16,418 nucleotides of DNA, taken from contig JAHHSB010000014.1 of assembly GCA_020025415.1 (NCBI GenBank), positions 1-16,418 of the forward strand, given 5' to 3'. The position numbers and the translations under genes are program-made. The DNA comes from Oscillibacter sp. (GTDB lineage: Bacteria; Bacillota; Clostridia; Oscillospirales; Oscillospiraceae). Positions within the stretch are counted from its first letter, which is position 1. The number at the start of each line of letters is the position of its first letter. Under the pieces are notes generated by a model. It ran no database searches and was not told the DNA's origin. It worked only from the letters and a program-made list of their open reading frames with translations. Shown here in pieces: positions 1-6,770 of the stretch.

Positions 1-887
1 TGAGCGGTAGACTCGCTTTCCCGGCCGGAGCAAGCCGGGGTGGTGTAGAGCCGCTCGTAGACGCAGTTGTGGAAATAGTAGGTCTTCAGGTCCCTGAAGT
101 GGTTGGACTGGTGGGCCGCCTGGAACAACCGGGCGCAGAGGGCTACATACGGGCTCATGGACCCGCCGGAGTCGAAGAGCAGCAGCAGTTTCACCTGATT
201 GTCGCGGGGCCGGGTGAACACCAGCTTTAAGTGCCCGGCGTTGTCGCAGGTGGCCCGGATGGTCTCATTCAGGGCAAGCTCGTCCTTGGGTCCGTCCTCC
301 CGAGCGGTGAGCTGGCGCAGGCGGCGGAAGGCCATCTGGAACTGGCGCACATCCAGCGCCGCGTCCCGGCGGAAGTCCCGGTATTCCCGACTTCCCGCCA
401 CCTGCAATGCGCTGCGGCTCCGACTCTCACCCCCCAGGCGCAGGCCGTTGGGGTTGTAGCCGCTGTTGCCGAAAGGGGAGGTGCCCCCGGTGCCGATCCA
501 ATAGCTGCCGCCGTCGTGGCGCTCCGTCTGGCGGCGCAGCCGGTCTTCCAGCATGGCCCGCAGCTCCTCCAGGGAAAGGCCGGCGTAGCGGACATCTGCC
601 GCTGCCCGGTCCCATTCTTCCGGGGTGATGGGGCTTTCCAGCCAGGCCCGGATGGACTCGGGCAGCTCGCCCGCCGGCTCCACCCCCCGGAAGTAGAAGG
701 CAAAGGCCTGGTCAAAGGCATCGAAGTCCGACTCCGACTTCACCAGCGTCATCCGGGCCAACTCGTAAAAGCCTCCCAGGCTGGAGCCGTGGAGCCCCAG
801 GTCCAGCCCCCGTTGCAGGGTCAGCCACTCGTCCAGGGACACCGCCACGCCAAAGGCCCGCAGAGAGAAGAAAAAATCCGTAAACAT
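1..887 (-). CDS. CoxE-like VWA-domain protein (3' end outside window)
   Basis: I read this frame directly on the minus strand. It starts at an ATG at 887 and stays open to the left edge, giving 295 complete codons without a stop. A metal-ion-dependent adhesion site motif DSGGSMSPY begins at residue 239, preceded by the strand LKLLLLF, and is followed by a segment reading TYYFHNCVYERLY. This order, a helical and charged N-terminal half then a C-terminal VWA domain, fits the CoxE-like VWA family. The ATG lies 1 nt after the stop of the MoxR ATPase gene, so the two are almost certainly translationally coupled. MoxR/VWA pairs are known as chaperone-like systems that insert cofactors or assemble complexes. 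The client here is unknown. The C-terminus is outside the window, so total length cannot be judged. Confidence 0.85.
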   Translation of the reverse strand, partial: MFTDFFFSLRAFGVAVSLDEWLTLQRGLDLGLHGSSLGGFYELARMTLVKSESDFDAFDQAFAFYFRGVEPAGELPESIRAWLESPITPEEWDRAAADVRYAGLSLEELRAMLEDRLRRQTERHDGGSYWIGTGGTSPFGNSGYNPNGLRLGGESRSRSALQVAGSREYRDFRRDAALDVRQFQMAFRRLRQLTAREDGPKDELALNETIRATCDNAGHLKLVFTRPRDNQVKLLLLFDSGGSMSPYVALCARLFQAAHQSNHFRDLKTYYFHNCVYERLYTTPACSGRESESTA

Positions 888-888
888 C

Positions 889-1701
889 TCAGCGCCCGGT
901 CCCCTCCGGCGCGAAGCGGGCCAGATCCTGCGTCTTTTTCAGCAGCACCCCGGCGAAGGGCAGCGTCCGCTCCAGCGCGGCCGGATCCACGCCCCCGATC
1001 TCCAGGGCCTGCACCCAGTCCAGCAGCTCCGAGGTGCTGGGCTTTTTCTGCAGGCTCATCTGGCTGCGCAGGCGGTAGAAGGCCGCCAGGGCCTGATCCA
1101 GCAGGTGATCCTCCACCTCCGGGAAATGAGCCCGGACGATGCGCTCCATCATCTCCGGGTCGGGGAAGGCAATGTAGTGGAAGATGCAGCGGCGGAGAAA
1201 AGCGTCCGGCAGCTCCTTTTCCGCATTGGAGGTAATGATCACCACCGGCCGATATTGGGCCCGGATGGTCTCCCCGGTCTCGGGGATATAGAACTCCATC
1301 CGGTCCAGCTCCCAGAGCAGGTCGTTGGGGAACTCCAGATCCGCCTTGTCGATCTCGTCGATAAGCAGCACCACCTGCTCGTCGCTGCGGAAGGCCTCGC
1401 CCAGCTTGCCCAGGCGGATATAGCGGGCGATGTCGTGGACTCCCTCGCTGCCGAATTGGCTGTCATAGAGCCGGGCCACCGTGTCGTAGACATAGAGCCC
1501 GTCCTGGGCCTTGGTGGTGGACTTGACGTTCCAGATCAAAAGCCGCTGTCCCAGGGCCTCGGCCACCGCCTGGGCCAGCATGGTCTTGCCGGTGCCCGGC
1601 TCGCCCTTGACCAGCAGGGGCTTGCCCAGGGCCCGGGCCACCTCCACACTGCGCAGCAGCTCCTCCGAGGCGATATAGCGCCCGTTTTCCCATTGCTTCA
1701 T
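889..1701 (-). CDS. MoxR-family AAA+ ATPase
   Basis: A 270-residue AAA+ ATPase. It shows Walker A GEPGTGKT (33-40), Walker B VVLLIDEID (110-118), and a sensor-1 stretch IITSNAEKELPDAFLRRC at about 154-171 that includes the arginine-finger region. These motifs and the length fit the MoxR group. I chose the ATG at 1701 because a GGGAGGAAGG ribosome binding site sits just upstream. The frame stays open to an ATG at 1803, but that extension runs through the promoter and hairpin and is Pro/Gly/Arg-rich, so it is unlikely to be translated. The stop is followed after 1 nt by the VWA gene. MoxR proteins act with VWA partners in protein or cofactor maturation. Nothing here shows that the pair serves the nearby fermentation enzymes. 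Confidence 0.9.
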   Translation of the reverse strand: MKQWENGRYIASEELLRSVEVARALGKPLLVKGEPGTGKTMLAQAVAEALGQRLLIWNVKSTTKAQDGLYVYDTVARLYDSQFGSEGVHDIARYIRLGKLGEAFRSDEQVVLLIDEIDKADLEFPNDLLWELDRMEFYIPETGETIRAQYRPVVIITSNAEKELPDAFLRRCIFHYIAFPDPEMMERIVRAHFPEVEDHLLDQALAAFYRLRSQMSLQKKPSTSELLDWVQALEIGGVDPAALERTLPFAGVLLKKTQDLARFAPEGTGR

Positions 1702-1750
1702 GCTTGCCTTCCTCCCACGCTCCGGCGGGCCGTGCCGCCGTTTTTCCTCC

Positions 1751-1779
1751 ATTGTACCGAAAAACCCGCCCCCGGGCAA
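1751..1779 (-). promoter_or_regulatory. candidate sigma-A promoter for MoxR-VWA operon
   Basis: On the minus strand, TTGCCC (1779-1774), a 17-nt spacer and TACAAT (1756-1751) match the sigma-A consensus at 4/6 and 5/6. The predicted start near 1744 would leave a leader of about 43 nt before the ATG at 1701. The -35 box lies inside a GC-rich inverted repeat (1771-1791). Confidence 0.5.
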
Positions 1780-1791
1780 GTCCTGCCCGGG
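1771..1791. repeat. GC-rich hairpin overlapping a -35 box
   Basis: Inverted repeat CCCGGGCA - AGTCC - TGCCCGGG, an 8-bp stem with a 5-nt loop. It lies just beyond the aminotransferase terminator and overlaps the candidate -35 box of the MoxR promoter. It could be a second terminator hairpin without its own U-tract. Confidence 0.6.
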
Positions 1792-1792
1792 T

Positions 1793-1827
1793 GAAAAAAA
1801 CACCGGCTGAAATTCTTCAGCCGGTGT
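1793..1827 (-). terminator. intrinsic terminator of the aminotransferase gene
   Basis: A perfect 12-bp stem (1800-1811 with 1816-1827) closes an ATTC/GAAT tetraloop. On the minus strand it is followed directly by seven T (1799-1793). It lies 20 nt past the aminotransferase stop codon, a textbook rho-independent terminator. Confidence 0.92.
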
Positions 1828-1846
1828 CGGGAATTGCGGAATGAAA

Positions 1847-3040
1847 TTATTTCTGCAGGAAGCTGTCCAGCACCTTCCCCATGATCTCGATGCCCTTGCG
1901 CATATCCTCCTTGGGCGGCAGGGAGTAGCTCAGACGGACGCACTGGGAGGGGACGTCGTAATCGGTCAAAAAGCCGTTGCCGGGCACCATGGTGACCTTA
2001 TAGTCCAGGCAGCGCTGGACGAACTCCAGCATGGGCACCTCCTCAGGCAGGGTGATCCAGATGAACATGCCGCCCTGGGGCCGGACATAGCTGACCCGGC
2101 CGCCCAGGTACCGGTCCAGGCATTCCATCATATAGGCAGCCTTATCCCGGTAAATGTCCTGAATGCCCCGGATGTTCTTCTCCACGTCGGCAGTGGTGAG
2201 ATATTCATAGCACACGTGCTGGGCCCAGGCGTTGGAGTGGACGTCGCACACCTGCTTGAGGGTGGTCATCTTCTCAATGATGTCCGGGTCGCCGGCGCAG
2301 TAGGCCAGGCGCATGCCGGGGCTGAGGATCTTGCTGAAGCTGCCGCAGTAGACCACCAGGCCCTGGGTGTCAAGGGTCTTGATGGAGGGGATATGCTCCC
2401 CGGAGAATCGCAGCTCGCCGTAGGGGTCATCCTCCAGAATGGGCACCTGATACCTGCTGCACAGCTCATAGGTCTTTGTGCGCTTTTCCAGGCTGGTGGT
2501 GACGCCGGTGGGATTCTGATAGTTGGGTGTGGTGTAATAGAAGCGGGGCTTGGGATCGGCAGAAAGCACCTGTTCCAAAACCTCCATATTAGCGCCGTCG
2601 GATTCCATAGGAACACCTGCCAGGGAGGCGCCGCAATTGTGGATAGCGTTGTAGCAGCCCATGAAGGAGGGCTCCTCCGCGGCCACTACGTCCCCTTCGT
2701 TGCACAGCAGCCGGGCCATCATGTCAAACACCTGCATATTGCCGCTGGTGATGATGACCATATCGGAGTCCTTGATCACATTCCCATGGCGGTTGGCAAA
2801 CTTCCGGGCCTCCTCCCGCAGGGGGGTATAGCCCTCGGTGGTGCCGTACTGCAGGCAGCCGGCGGGGTCATCCCGCAGCAGCCGGTCACTGATGCGGCGG
2901 ATGTCCTCCACGGGAAAGCTCTCCACACAGGGGTTGCCACCGGCAAAGCTGATGGTGTCGGGATCACTCATATTCTTGATGAGTTCGCGAATGATGCTGC
3001 CGTGCATACAGCTGACCTTGTTGGAATACTCGAATTTCAT
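1847..3040 (-). CDS. PLP-dependent aminotransferase, class I/II (2-aminoadipate/aromatic type)
   Basis: A 397-residue fold-type I aminotransferase. Visible landmarks are SFAGGNP (31-37), GTTEGYTPLRE (66-76), the NPTG cofactor motif (176-179), EDDPYGEL (203-210), the Schiff-base lysine K237 in GSFSK, and the substrate-carboxylate region PGMRLAY (241-247). Length and motifs fit the group holding 2-aminoadipate and aromatic/branched-chain aminotransferases (KAT/LysN-like). It would exchange an amino acid and a 2-oxo acid in the cytosol. I chose the ATG at 3040, which follows an AGGAAGAGAG purine stretch, because the residues encoded upstream of it are unlike the family. The gene has its own promoter and terminator and points the same way as the dehydratase operon. 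A role in supplying 2-oxo acid for that pathway is an inference. Substrate preference cannot be told from sequence. Confidence 0.9.
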   Translation of the reverse strand: MKFEYSNKVSCMHGSIIRELIKNMSDPDTISFAGGNPCVESFPVEDIRRISDRLLRDDPAGCLQYGTTEGYTPLREEARKFANRHGNVIKDSDMVIITSGNMQVFDMMARLLCNEGDVVAAEEPSFMGCYNAIHNCGASLAGVPMESDGANMEVLEQVLSADPKPRFYYTTPNYQNPTGVTTSLEKRTKTYELCSRYQVPILEDDPYGELRFSGEHIPSIKTLDTQGLVVYCGSFSKILSPGMRLAYCAGDPDIIEKMTTLKQVCDVHSNAWAQHVCYEYLTTADVEKNIRGIQDIYRDKAAYMMECLDRYLGGRVSYVRPQGGMFIWITLPEEVPMLEFVQRCLDYKVTMVPGNGFLTDYDVPSQCVRLSYSLPPKEDMRKGIEIMGKVLDSFLQK

Positions 3041-3150
3041 GCTGTCTCTCTTCCTTGCTCTTTCTCTTGTGCCGGAACGGAAATGACAAGCGGGCGCTGT
3101 TGAAATCCGCTGAAAGGGCATGTTCATTTTGATAAAATAAAATCATTTTC

Positions 3151-3179
3151 ATTCTATCAGACCTGGCCTTTGATTGCAA
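3151..3179 (-). promoter_or_regulatory. candidate sigma-A promoter of the aminotransferase gene
   Basis: On the minus strand, TTGCAA (3179-3174), a 17-nt spacer and TAGAAT (3156-3151) match 4/6 and 5/6 of the sigma-A consensus. They sit at the edge of an AT-rich stretch (3121-3160). The predicted start near 3144 gives a leader of about 104 nt. No other strong structure is seen between 3041 and 3241. Confidence 0.6.
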
Positions 3180-3235
3180 GACAAAAGCACACAGTTCCCC
3201 GGGGATTCTCTGGTCATTTTTTCCAAATCCACGCA

Positions 3236-3271
3236 GTAAACAAACCCGCCGGCCAAAAGGCCGGCGGGTTT
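3236..3271 (-). terminator. intrinsic terminator of the dehydratase operon
   Basis: A perfect 13-bp GC-rich stem (3242-3254 with 3259-3271) has a 4-nt loop. It lies 27 nt after the stop of the beta-subunit gene. On the minus strand it is followed by TTTGTTTA, a modest U-tract. The plus-strand side, TTTATTT, is similar, so it may work in both directions. Confidence 0.85.
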
Positions 3272-3298
3272 ATTTGAGCTTATTCGCTTATCCGGCGA

Positions 3299-4417
3299 TC
3301 AGGCCAGCAGATCGCGGAAGGTCTCGATGGCGGTACGAGCCTGCTCGTAGTTGACCATCTGACGGTCGACCTCGATGGTGGCGGTGGGGATACCGGCAGC
3401 CTCGCAGGCCTTCTTGATCAGAGGATAGTCAAACTCCTCGGGATCGCAGAACTTGGTCAGGATGATCAGCAGACCCTTGGCGTCGTACTCCTTCATCTGC
3501 TCGATGATGTAGTCCACGCGCTTCTTGTAGAAGTCATACAGGACGCTGCAGTTGTCCATGTTCTGGAACTTCTTGACCAAGCTGTCCATGGCGCAGAACT
3601 CAGCGGGAGCGTCGGTGCGATACTGACGGCTCTCAGCGGCGATATCGTCGGCGACGATATGCATATTCATCTCGTCCAGGATAGAGGTCAGGCCGGGAGC
3701 GTCAGCCAAGATACCGGTAGTCATGATGCGGATGCGATCAGACTTGGCCTCCTGGGCGTTCAGGGCCTCGATCAGCTCGTTGACCAGAGCGGTGTGCTCT
3801 TCCTTGAGCATGAAGGTAGCGCTCTTGAAGATGTCGCTGCGCTGAGAGGGCAGGATCTCGGCATGATCGGCCAGGACCACAGCCAGATTGCGCATAGCGG
3901 CGTTGTGAGCGTTGTAAACCTTGATAGAGTTCTCCAGCTTGGCCAGGTCGAACTTCTCGCCGGCGACCTTCTCCAGATCGGCGATCACCCGCTCGTAGCC
4001 GGCCTTGGTGAAGGCAGCGCCGAACTCGGGCTTACGATGCTGGGGATAGGTCATGGGGATGAAGGGGATGCTGGGAATAGCATACTTCCAGTTCTGGCCG
4101 AAGCCGCGCAGGGAGTCGCACAGGTTGGGGATGATGATGGCGGAAGCGCCCTCATAAGTACCCTTCAGGCCCAGCTCCAGCAGGGACTGCAGGATGGAGC
4201 AGATGAAAGCGGGGCAATACTTCTTCGCCTCGTTCAGCTCCACATCGCCGCCCCAGGCGCCCATGGGGACATAGCCCATGGCGTGGACCAGCTCTTCGGG
4301 AGTGTAGACAGGGGCAACCAGAATGACCTTCTTACCGGCCTTCAGGTATGCATCAAACTGAGCCTTGGGATTGCCGGCCACTTCATGGAACCGGGCAAGC
4401 AGTTCATTTACGGTCAT
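3299..4417 (-). CDS. 2-hydroxyacyl-CoA dehydratase, beta subunit (HgdB/HadC/FldC-like)
   Basis: A 372-residue protein of the 2-hydroxyglutaryl-CoA dehydratase D-component family. The family fold is seen in the N-terminal VAPVYTPEELVHAMGYVP, with conserved cysteines C68, C73 and C100 (IIIPNLCDSLRG) and a later C324 in ILTKFCDPEEFDYP. Some of these should bind the subunit's [4Fe-4S] cluster. With the alpha subunit it removes water from a (R)-2-hydroxyacyl-CoA through a ketyl radical after one-electron reduction by the activator. The length matches HgdB, HadC and FldC (about 370-380). The ATG follows the alpha-subunit stop after 1 nt (TAAGATG), so translation is coupled. It is the last gene of the activator-alpha-beta operon. 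The acyl group cannot be assigned, because family members for lactyl-, isocaproyl-, phenyllactyl- and glutaryl-CoA look alike. Confidence 0.93.
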   Translation of the reverse strand: MTVNELLARFHEVAGNPKAQFDAYLKAGKKVILVAPVYTPEELVHAMGYVPMGAWGGDVELNEAKKYCPAFICSILQSLLELGLKGTYEGASAIIIPNLCDSLRGFGQNWKYAIPSIPFIPMTYPQHRKPEFGAAFTKAGYERVIADLEKVAGEKFDLAKLENSIKVYNAHNAAMRNLAVVLADHAEILPSQRSDIFKSATFMLKEEHTALVNELIEALNAQEAKSDRIRIMTTGILADAPGLTSILDEMNMHIVADDIAAESRQYRTDAPAEFCAMDSLVKKFQNMDNCSVLYDFYKKRVDYIIEQMKEYDAKGLLIILTKFCDPEEFDYPLIKKACEAAGIPTATIEVDRQMVNYEQARTAIETFRDLLA

Positions 4418-4418
4418 C

Positions 4419-5654
4419 TTATTTCGCCTCCTTGTTAGCTTCCATGATCTCCATCAGGCCCTGGACACGGGTGTCATACTGGGCCTCGGAGAAGTTGCGG
4501 GCGTCGGCCTGGTCGCCGTCGAAATGCGCCACAGGGATGTTGCAGGCCTCACCGATCTGGCGGCCCATCTCGTTCATGAAGCTGCTCCACAGCTTGCAGC
4601 TGCGGTTGTTGTGGATCAGCAGACCCTCAACATGGTTATCCTTGCACAGCTTGATACGCTTGTCGCGGGCCTTCTCCAGGTTGATGGCGTTGGGCACCTG
4701 GCAATAGACGCGGCACATATCGTCGAAATCCTTGTAGACGAAGCCAAAGGCGTCGGCATAAATGGTGGTGACCATGTTGATACCGCGGTTCTTCAGGCCG
4801 GTGGAGGTAGCACGCAGCCAGGGCCAGCAGGCAATACCCTCGAACATGATGCGGTATTTCTCCTCGCCGCGGAAGGTGGACTTGCCCTCCTCGTGGTTCT
4901 GCTTATACTCCTTGAGCAGGGTCTCCATGGCGTCGGCGGCCTCTTCCTTGCCGCGGGCGGTAACCATGACGGCCATGTGGTTGAGCAGATCGAAGCCGTT
5001 GAAGGGGCTGGGCTCATACTTGGCCTGAGCGGTAGCCTCCAGCCAAGCGCGGCTGGAACGGCCGGAGATCTCCTGGACCTTCTTGTACTTGTCCCAATCC
5101 CACTTCTTGCCGGTGATGTTCTCCAGCTTGCGGATGGCCTTCAGGAACTGAGCCTTGGTGTAGGCCACCTGAGCATCGGACACCTCGTAGTCGGGGTTCA
5201 GAGGAATGTCGATGAGGATCATGGGAATGTTCAGCTCTTTAGCCAGGTTCTCATACCACTTGATCATGCAGTTGCAGATGTTGTTGCAGCAGAGCATGAA
5301 GTCCGGCTGAGGCATATTCTGCTCAGGAGCGTCCTTCACCTTGGCATAAGCCAGGCTGATACGGGCATAGGCGCAGATATCGTTGGAATAGCCATCGCCC
5401 TCAGACACTTCGCACATCCGGACGCCGCCGCCACGGGCAGCGATACCGGCAGCCTGGTTCTCGGGATAAACCACGGGGATGCCCAGGGTCTCGGGAATCT
5501 CCACCGGGAAGTTGGATGCGCACCAACCAACTAGCTCACCGCGCTCTTTCGCTTCCATTGCGTCAGTATATGCCTTGGCGGCAATCTGATTCAGCTTATA
5601 AGAAGCGGAATTAGGATCGGGCGGCGGACGATGTTTTTTGATTTCTTCAGCCAT
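4419..5654 (-). CDS. 2-hydroxyacyl-CoA dehydratase, alpha subunit (HgdA/HadB/FldB-like)
   Basis: A 411-residue alpha subunit of the same dehydratase. Family marks are GWCASNFPVEIPETLGIP (43-60), PENQAAGIAARGGG (64-77), NDICAYARISLAYAK (91-105), the cysteine-rich LCCNNICNCMIKWYEN (121-136), HNNRSCKLWS (348-357) and DGDQADARNFSEAQYDTRVQ (379-398). The last usually reads DGDQADPRNF. Cysteines in these blocks (for example C45, C122-C123, C353) are the likely cluster ligands. The protein is shorter than the long HgdA of glutamate fermenters. From what I remember of that family, HgdA has an extra stretch between the SLAYA block and the CCNNICNC block that is absent here. The size is closer to HadB and FldB. 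The start at 5654 has a strong AAGGAGG site. It lies 47 nt after the activator stop. Confidence 0.94.
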   Translation of the reverse strand: MAEEIKKHRPPPDPNSASYKLNQIAAKAYTDAMEAKERGELVGWCASNFPVEIPETLGIPVVYPENQAAGIAARGGGVRMCEVSEGDGYSNDICAYARISLAYAKVKDAPEQNMPQPDFMLCCNNICNCMIKWYENLAKELNIPMILIDIPLNPDYEVSDAQVAYTKAQFLKAIRKLENITGKKWDWDKYKKVQEISGRSSRAWLEATAQAKYEPSPFNGFDLLNHMAVMVTARGKEEAADAMETLLKEYKQNHEEGKSTFRGEEKYRIMFEGIACWPWLRATSTGLKNRGINMVTTIYADAFGFVYKDFDDMCRVYCQVPNAINLEKARDKRIKLCKDNHVEGLLIHNNRSCKLWSSFMNEMGRQIGEACNIPVAHFDGDQADARNFSEAQYDTRVQGLMEIMEANKEAK

Positions 5655-5701
5655 AGTAATTCCTCCTTATTAAATATGCCTTTGCATAGGGGACACTTAT
5701 A

Positions 5702-6481
5702 TTATTTGGGCGCTTTTTCAAATGCGTAGTACGCCGCGCCCAGAGCGCCAAAGAGCTGTGCCATGGGGGAGACCAGGATCTTGGTGTCCAGAGCCTTTTC
5801 CATGGCGGAGCGGACGCCGTCATTCTGTGCCACGCCGCCGCTCATGCAGATATCCGGCGTGGGGCCAATCCGCTTGGCCAGCGCAGCCACCCGGCTGGAA
5901 ACCGAGGCGCAGATCCCCGCCACCAGGTTGGGTGTGGTCACGCCGTTGGCCAGCTGGCTGATGACTTCGCTCTCGGCAAACACCGTGCAGGTGCTGGAGA
6001 TGGAGGCGGGATTGTCCGCCTGGGCGGCCACAGCGCCCAGATCATTCACATCCAGCTGCAGAATGTTGGCCATGACGTCCAGGAAGCGGCCGGTGCCGGC
6101 CGCGCATTTATCGTTCATCAGGAAGTTCTTCATGCGCCCCCGCTCATCCAGAGAGATCAGCTTGGCGTCCTGCCCGCCGATATCAATGATGGTCCGCACA
6201 GTGGGGAATACATGGTGGGCACCCATGGCATGGCAGCTCAGCTCGCTCATGTCCAGGTCCGCGCCCTCGTACCGGGTGCGGCCGTAGCCGGTGGCCACCG
6301 TCATGGCCATGTCGTCCTTGGTCAGGCCGCCGGACTTTTCAAACACCTGCGTCAGCGCATCGGTGGGGCCAGGCGTGCCCATGCCGCCGATAATCAGCGA
6401 GGTTGCAACAATGTCTTTTCCGTCCTTTAAAATGACACATTTCGAAGTCGTGGAACCAATGTCGATACCCAACGTATACAT
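5702..6481 (-). CDS. 2-hydroxyacyl-CoA dehydratase activator, ASKHA ATPase (HgdC/HadI/FldI-like)
   Basis: A 259-residue BadF/BadG/HgdC-family activator. The N-terminal phosphate-binding loop DIGSTTSKCVIL (6-18) and the second loop DIGGQDAKLIS (100-110) mark the actin-like ATPase fold. C126 in NDKCAAGTGRF and C165 in SSTCTVFAESEVIS are the two cysteines that, in the dimer, hold one bridging [4Fe-4S] cluster. A further adenosine-side motif, GGVAQNDGV, is near residue 215. The protein hydrolyses ATP to push one low-potential electron from ferredoxin or flavodoxin into the dehydratase. Only catalytic amounts are needed because the electron is recycled. It is the first gene of the operon, with a GGGAG site before its ATG and a consensus promoter about 80 nt upstream. 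The order activator-alpha-beta matches the had and fld loci. Confidence 0.95.
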   Translation of the reverse strand: MYTLGIDIGSTTSKCVILKDGKDIVATSLIIGGMGTPGPTDALTQVFEKSGGLTKDDMAMTVATGYGRTRYEGADLDMSELSCHAMGAHHVFPTVRTIIDIGGQDAKLISLDERGRMKNFLMNDKCAAGTGRFLDVMANILQLDVNDLGAVAAQADNPASISSTCTVFAESEVISQLANGVTTPNLVAGICASVSSRVAALAKRIGPTPDICMSGGVAQNDGVRSAMEKALDTKILVSPMAQLFGALGAAYYAFEKAPK

Positions 6482-6508
6482 AATTTATATGCTCCCATTT
6501 TCAAATGT

Positions 6509-6540
6509 TTCTGCTTTTATCCTGTCGATTGCAGGCAGAA
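6509..6540 (-). other. stem-loop in the leader of the dehydratase operon
   Basis: TTCTG (6509-6513) pairs with CAGAA (6536-6540), and inside it CCTG (6521-6524) pairs with CAGG (6532-6535). A 7-nt bulge lies on one side. The structure sits in the predicted 80-nt leader of the activator gene, about 28 nt before its ATG. No function is assigned. Confidence 0.35.
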
Positions 6541-6542
6541 TC

Positions 6543-6559
6543 AACTGGTATTACCAGTT
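6543..6559. promoter_or_regulatory. 17-bp palindromic operator at the dehydratase promoter start point
   Basis: AACTGGTATTACCAGTT is a perfect palindrome with 8-nt arms around one central base. It spans about +3 to +19 of the leftward consensus promoter, where a bound repressor would block transcription. Its core TGGT-N3-ACCA fits the TNGTNNNACNA rule for FadR-subfamily GntR regulators and resembles FadR and PdhR operators. No such regulator gene is in the window, so the protein that binds it is inferred. Confidence 0.7.
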
Positions 6560-6567
6560 CGACTTTT

Positions 6568-6596
6568 ATTATACGGCCGCGTCAAAACATTGTCAA
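6568..6596 (-). promoter_or_regulatory. consensus sigma-A promoter of the dehydratase operon
   Basis: On the minus strand, TTGACA (6596-6591), a spacer of exactly 17 nt and TATAAT (6573-6568) match the consensus at all twelve positions. The predicted start is near 6561, about 80 nt before the activator ATG. Such a perfect promoter is expected to be strong when not repressed. Confidence 0.9.
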
Positions 6597-6616
6597 CAGA
6601 TGCCGGAATGGCAAAT

Positions 6617-6632
6617 TGACAAAAGTTTGTCA
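6617..6632. promoter_or_regulatory. inverted repeat between the divergent promoters
   Basis: TGACAAA (6617-6623) and TTTGTCA (6626-6632) form a perfect 7-bp inverted repeat around AG. It lies about 20 bp upstream of the leftward -35 box and about 60 bp upstream of the rightward -35 box, so a bound protein could act on both operons. The binding protein is unknown. Confidence 0.5.
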
Positions 6633-6691
6633 TATTTTTAGGGCAGGTGGTAGAATCTTCGCATTTTTTTCCGGAAACTTTATGGTTTTGG

Positions 6692-6720
6692 TTGACCTAG
6701 GTTACCAAGTATGCTAAATT
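6692..6720 (+). promoter_or_regulatory. candidate sigma-A promoter of acd-etfBA
   Basis: TTGACC (6692-6697), a 17-nt spacer and TAAATT (6715-6720) match the consensus at 5/6 and 4/6. A TG one base before the -10 box makes an extended -10. The predicted start near 6727 leaves a 44-nt leader before the ATG at 6771. A perfect 8-bp palindrome, ACCTAGGT (6695-6702), overlaps the -35 box. Confidence 0.6.
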
Positions 6721-6770
6721 GAGAGTGCGTTATTATGCCACAAACGTACTTTAAACAGGAGGCTGTTGCA

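Noticed and set aside
231..1235. Long open frame on the plus strand across the VWA and MoxR genes
   Set aside because: It is antisense to two genes with clear motifs. Its translation is Pro/Ala/Arg-rich with no recognisable domain, as expected in GC-rich DNA.
1841..3103. 420-codon open frame on the plus strand opposite the aminotransferase
   Set aside because: The minus frame has all PLP-enzyme motifs. The plus frame is a mirror of its codon bias and has no domain.
4365..5534. 389-codon plus-strand open frame opposite the dehydratase alpha subunit
   Set aside because: Antisense to a well-conserved family. The translation is low-complexity (Leu/Gly/His/Val-rich).
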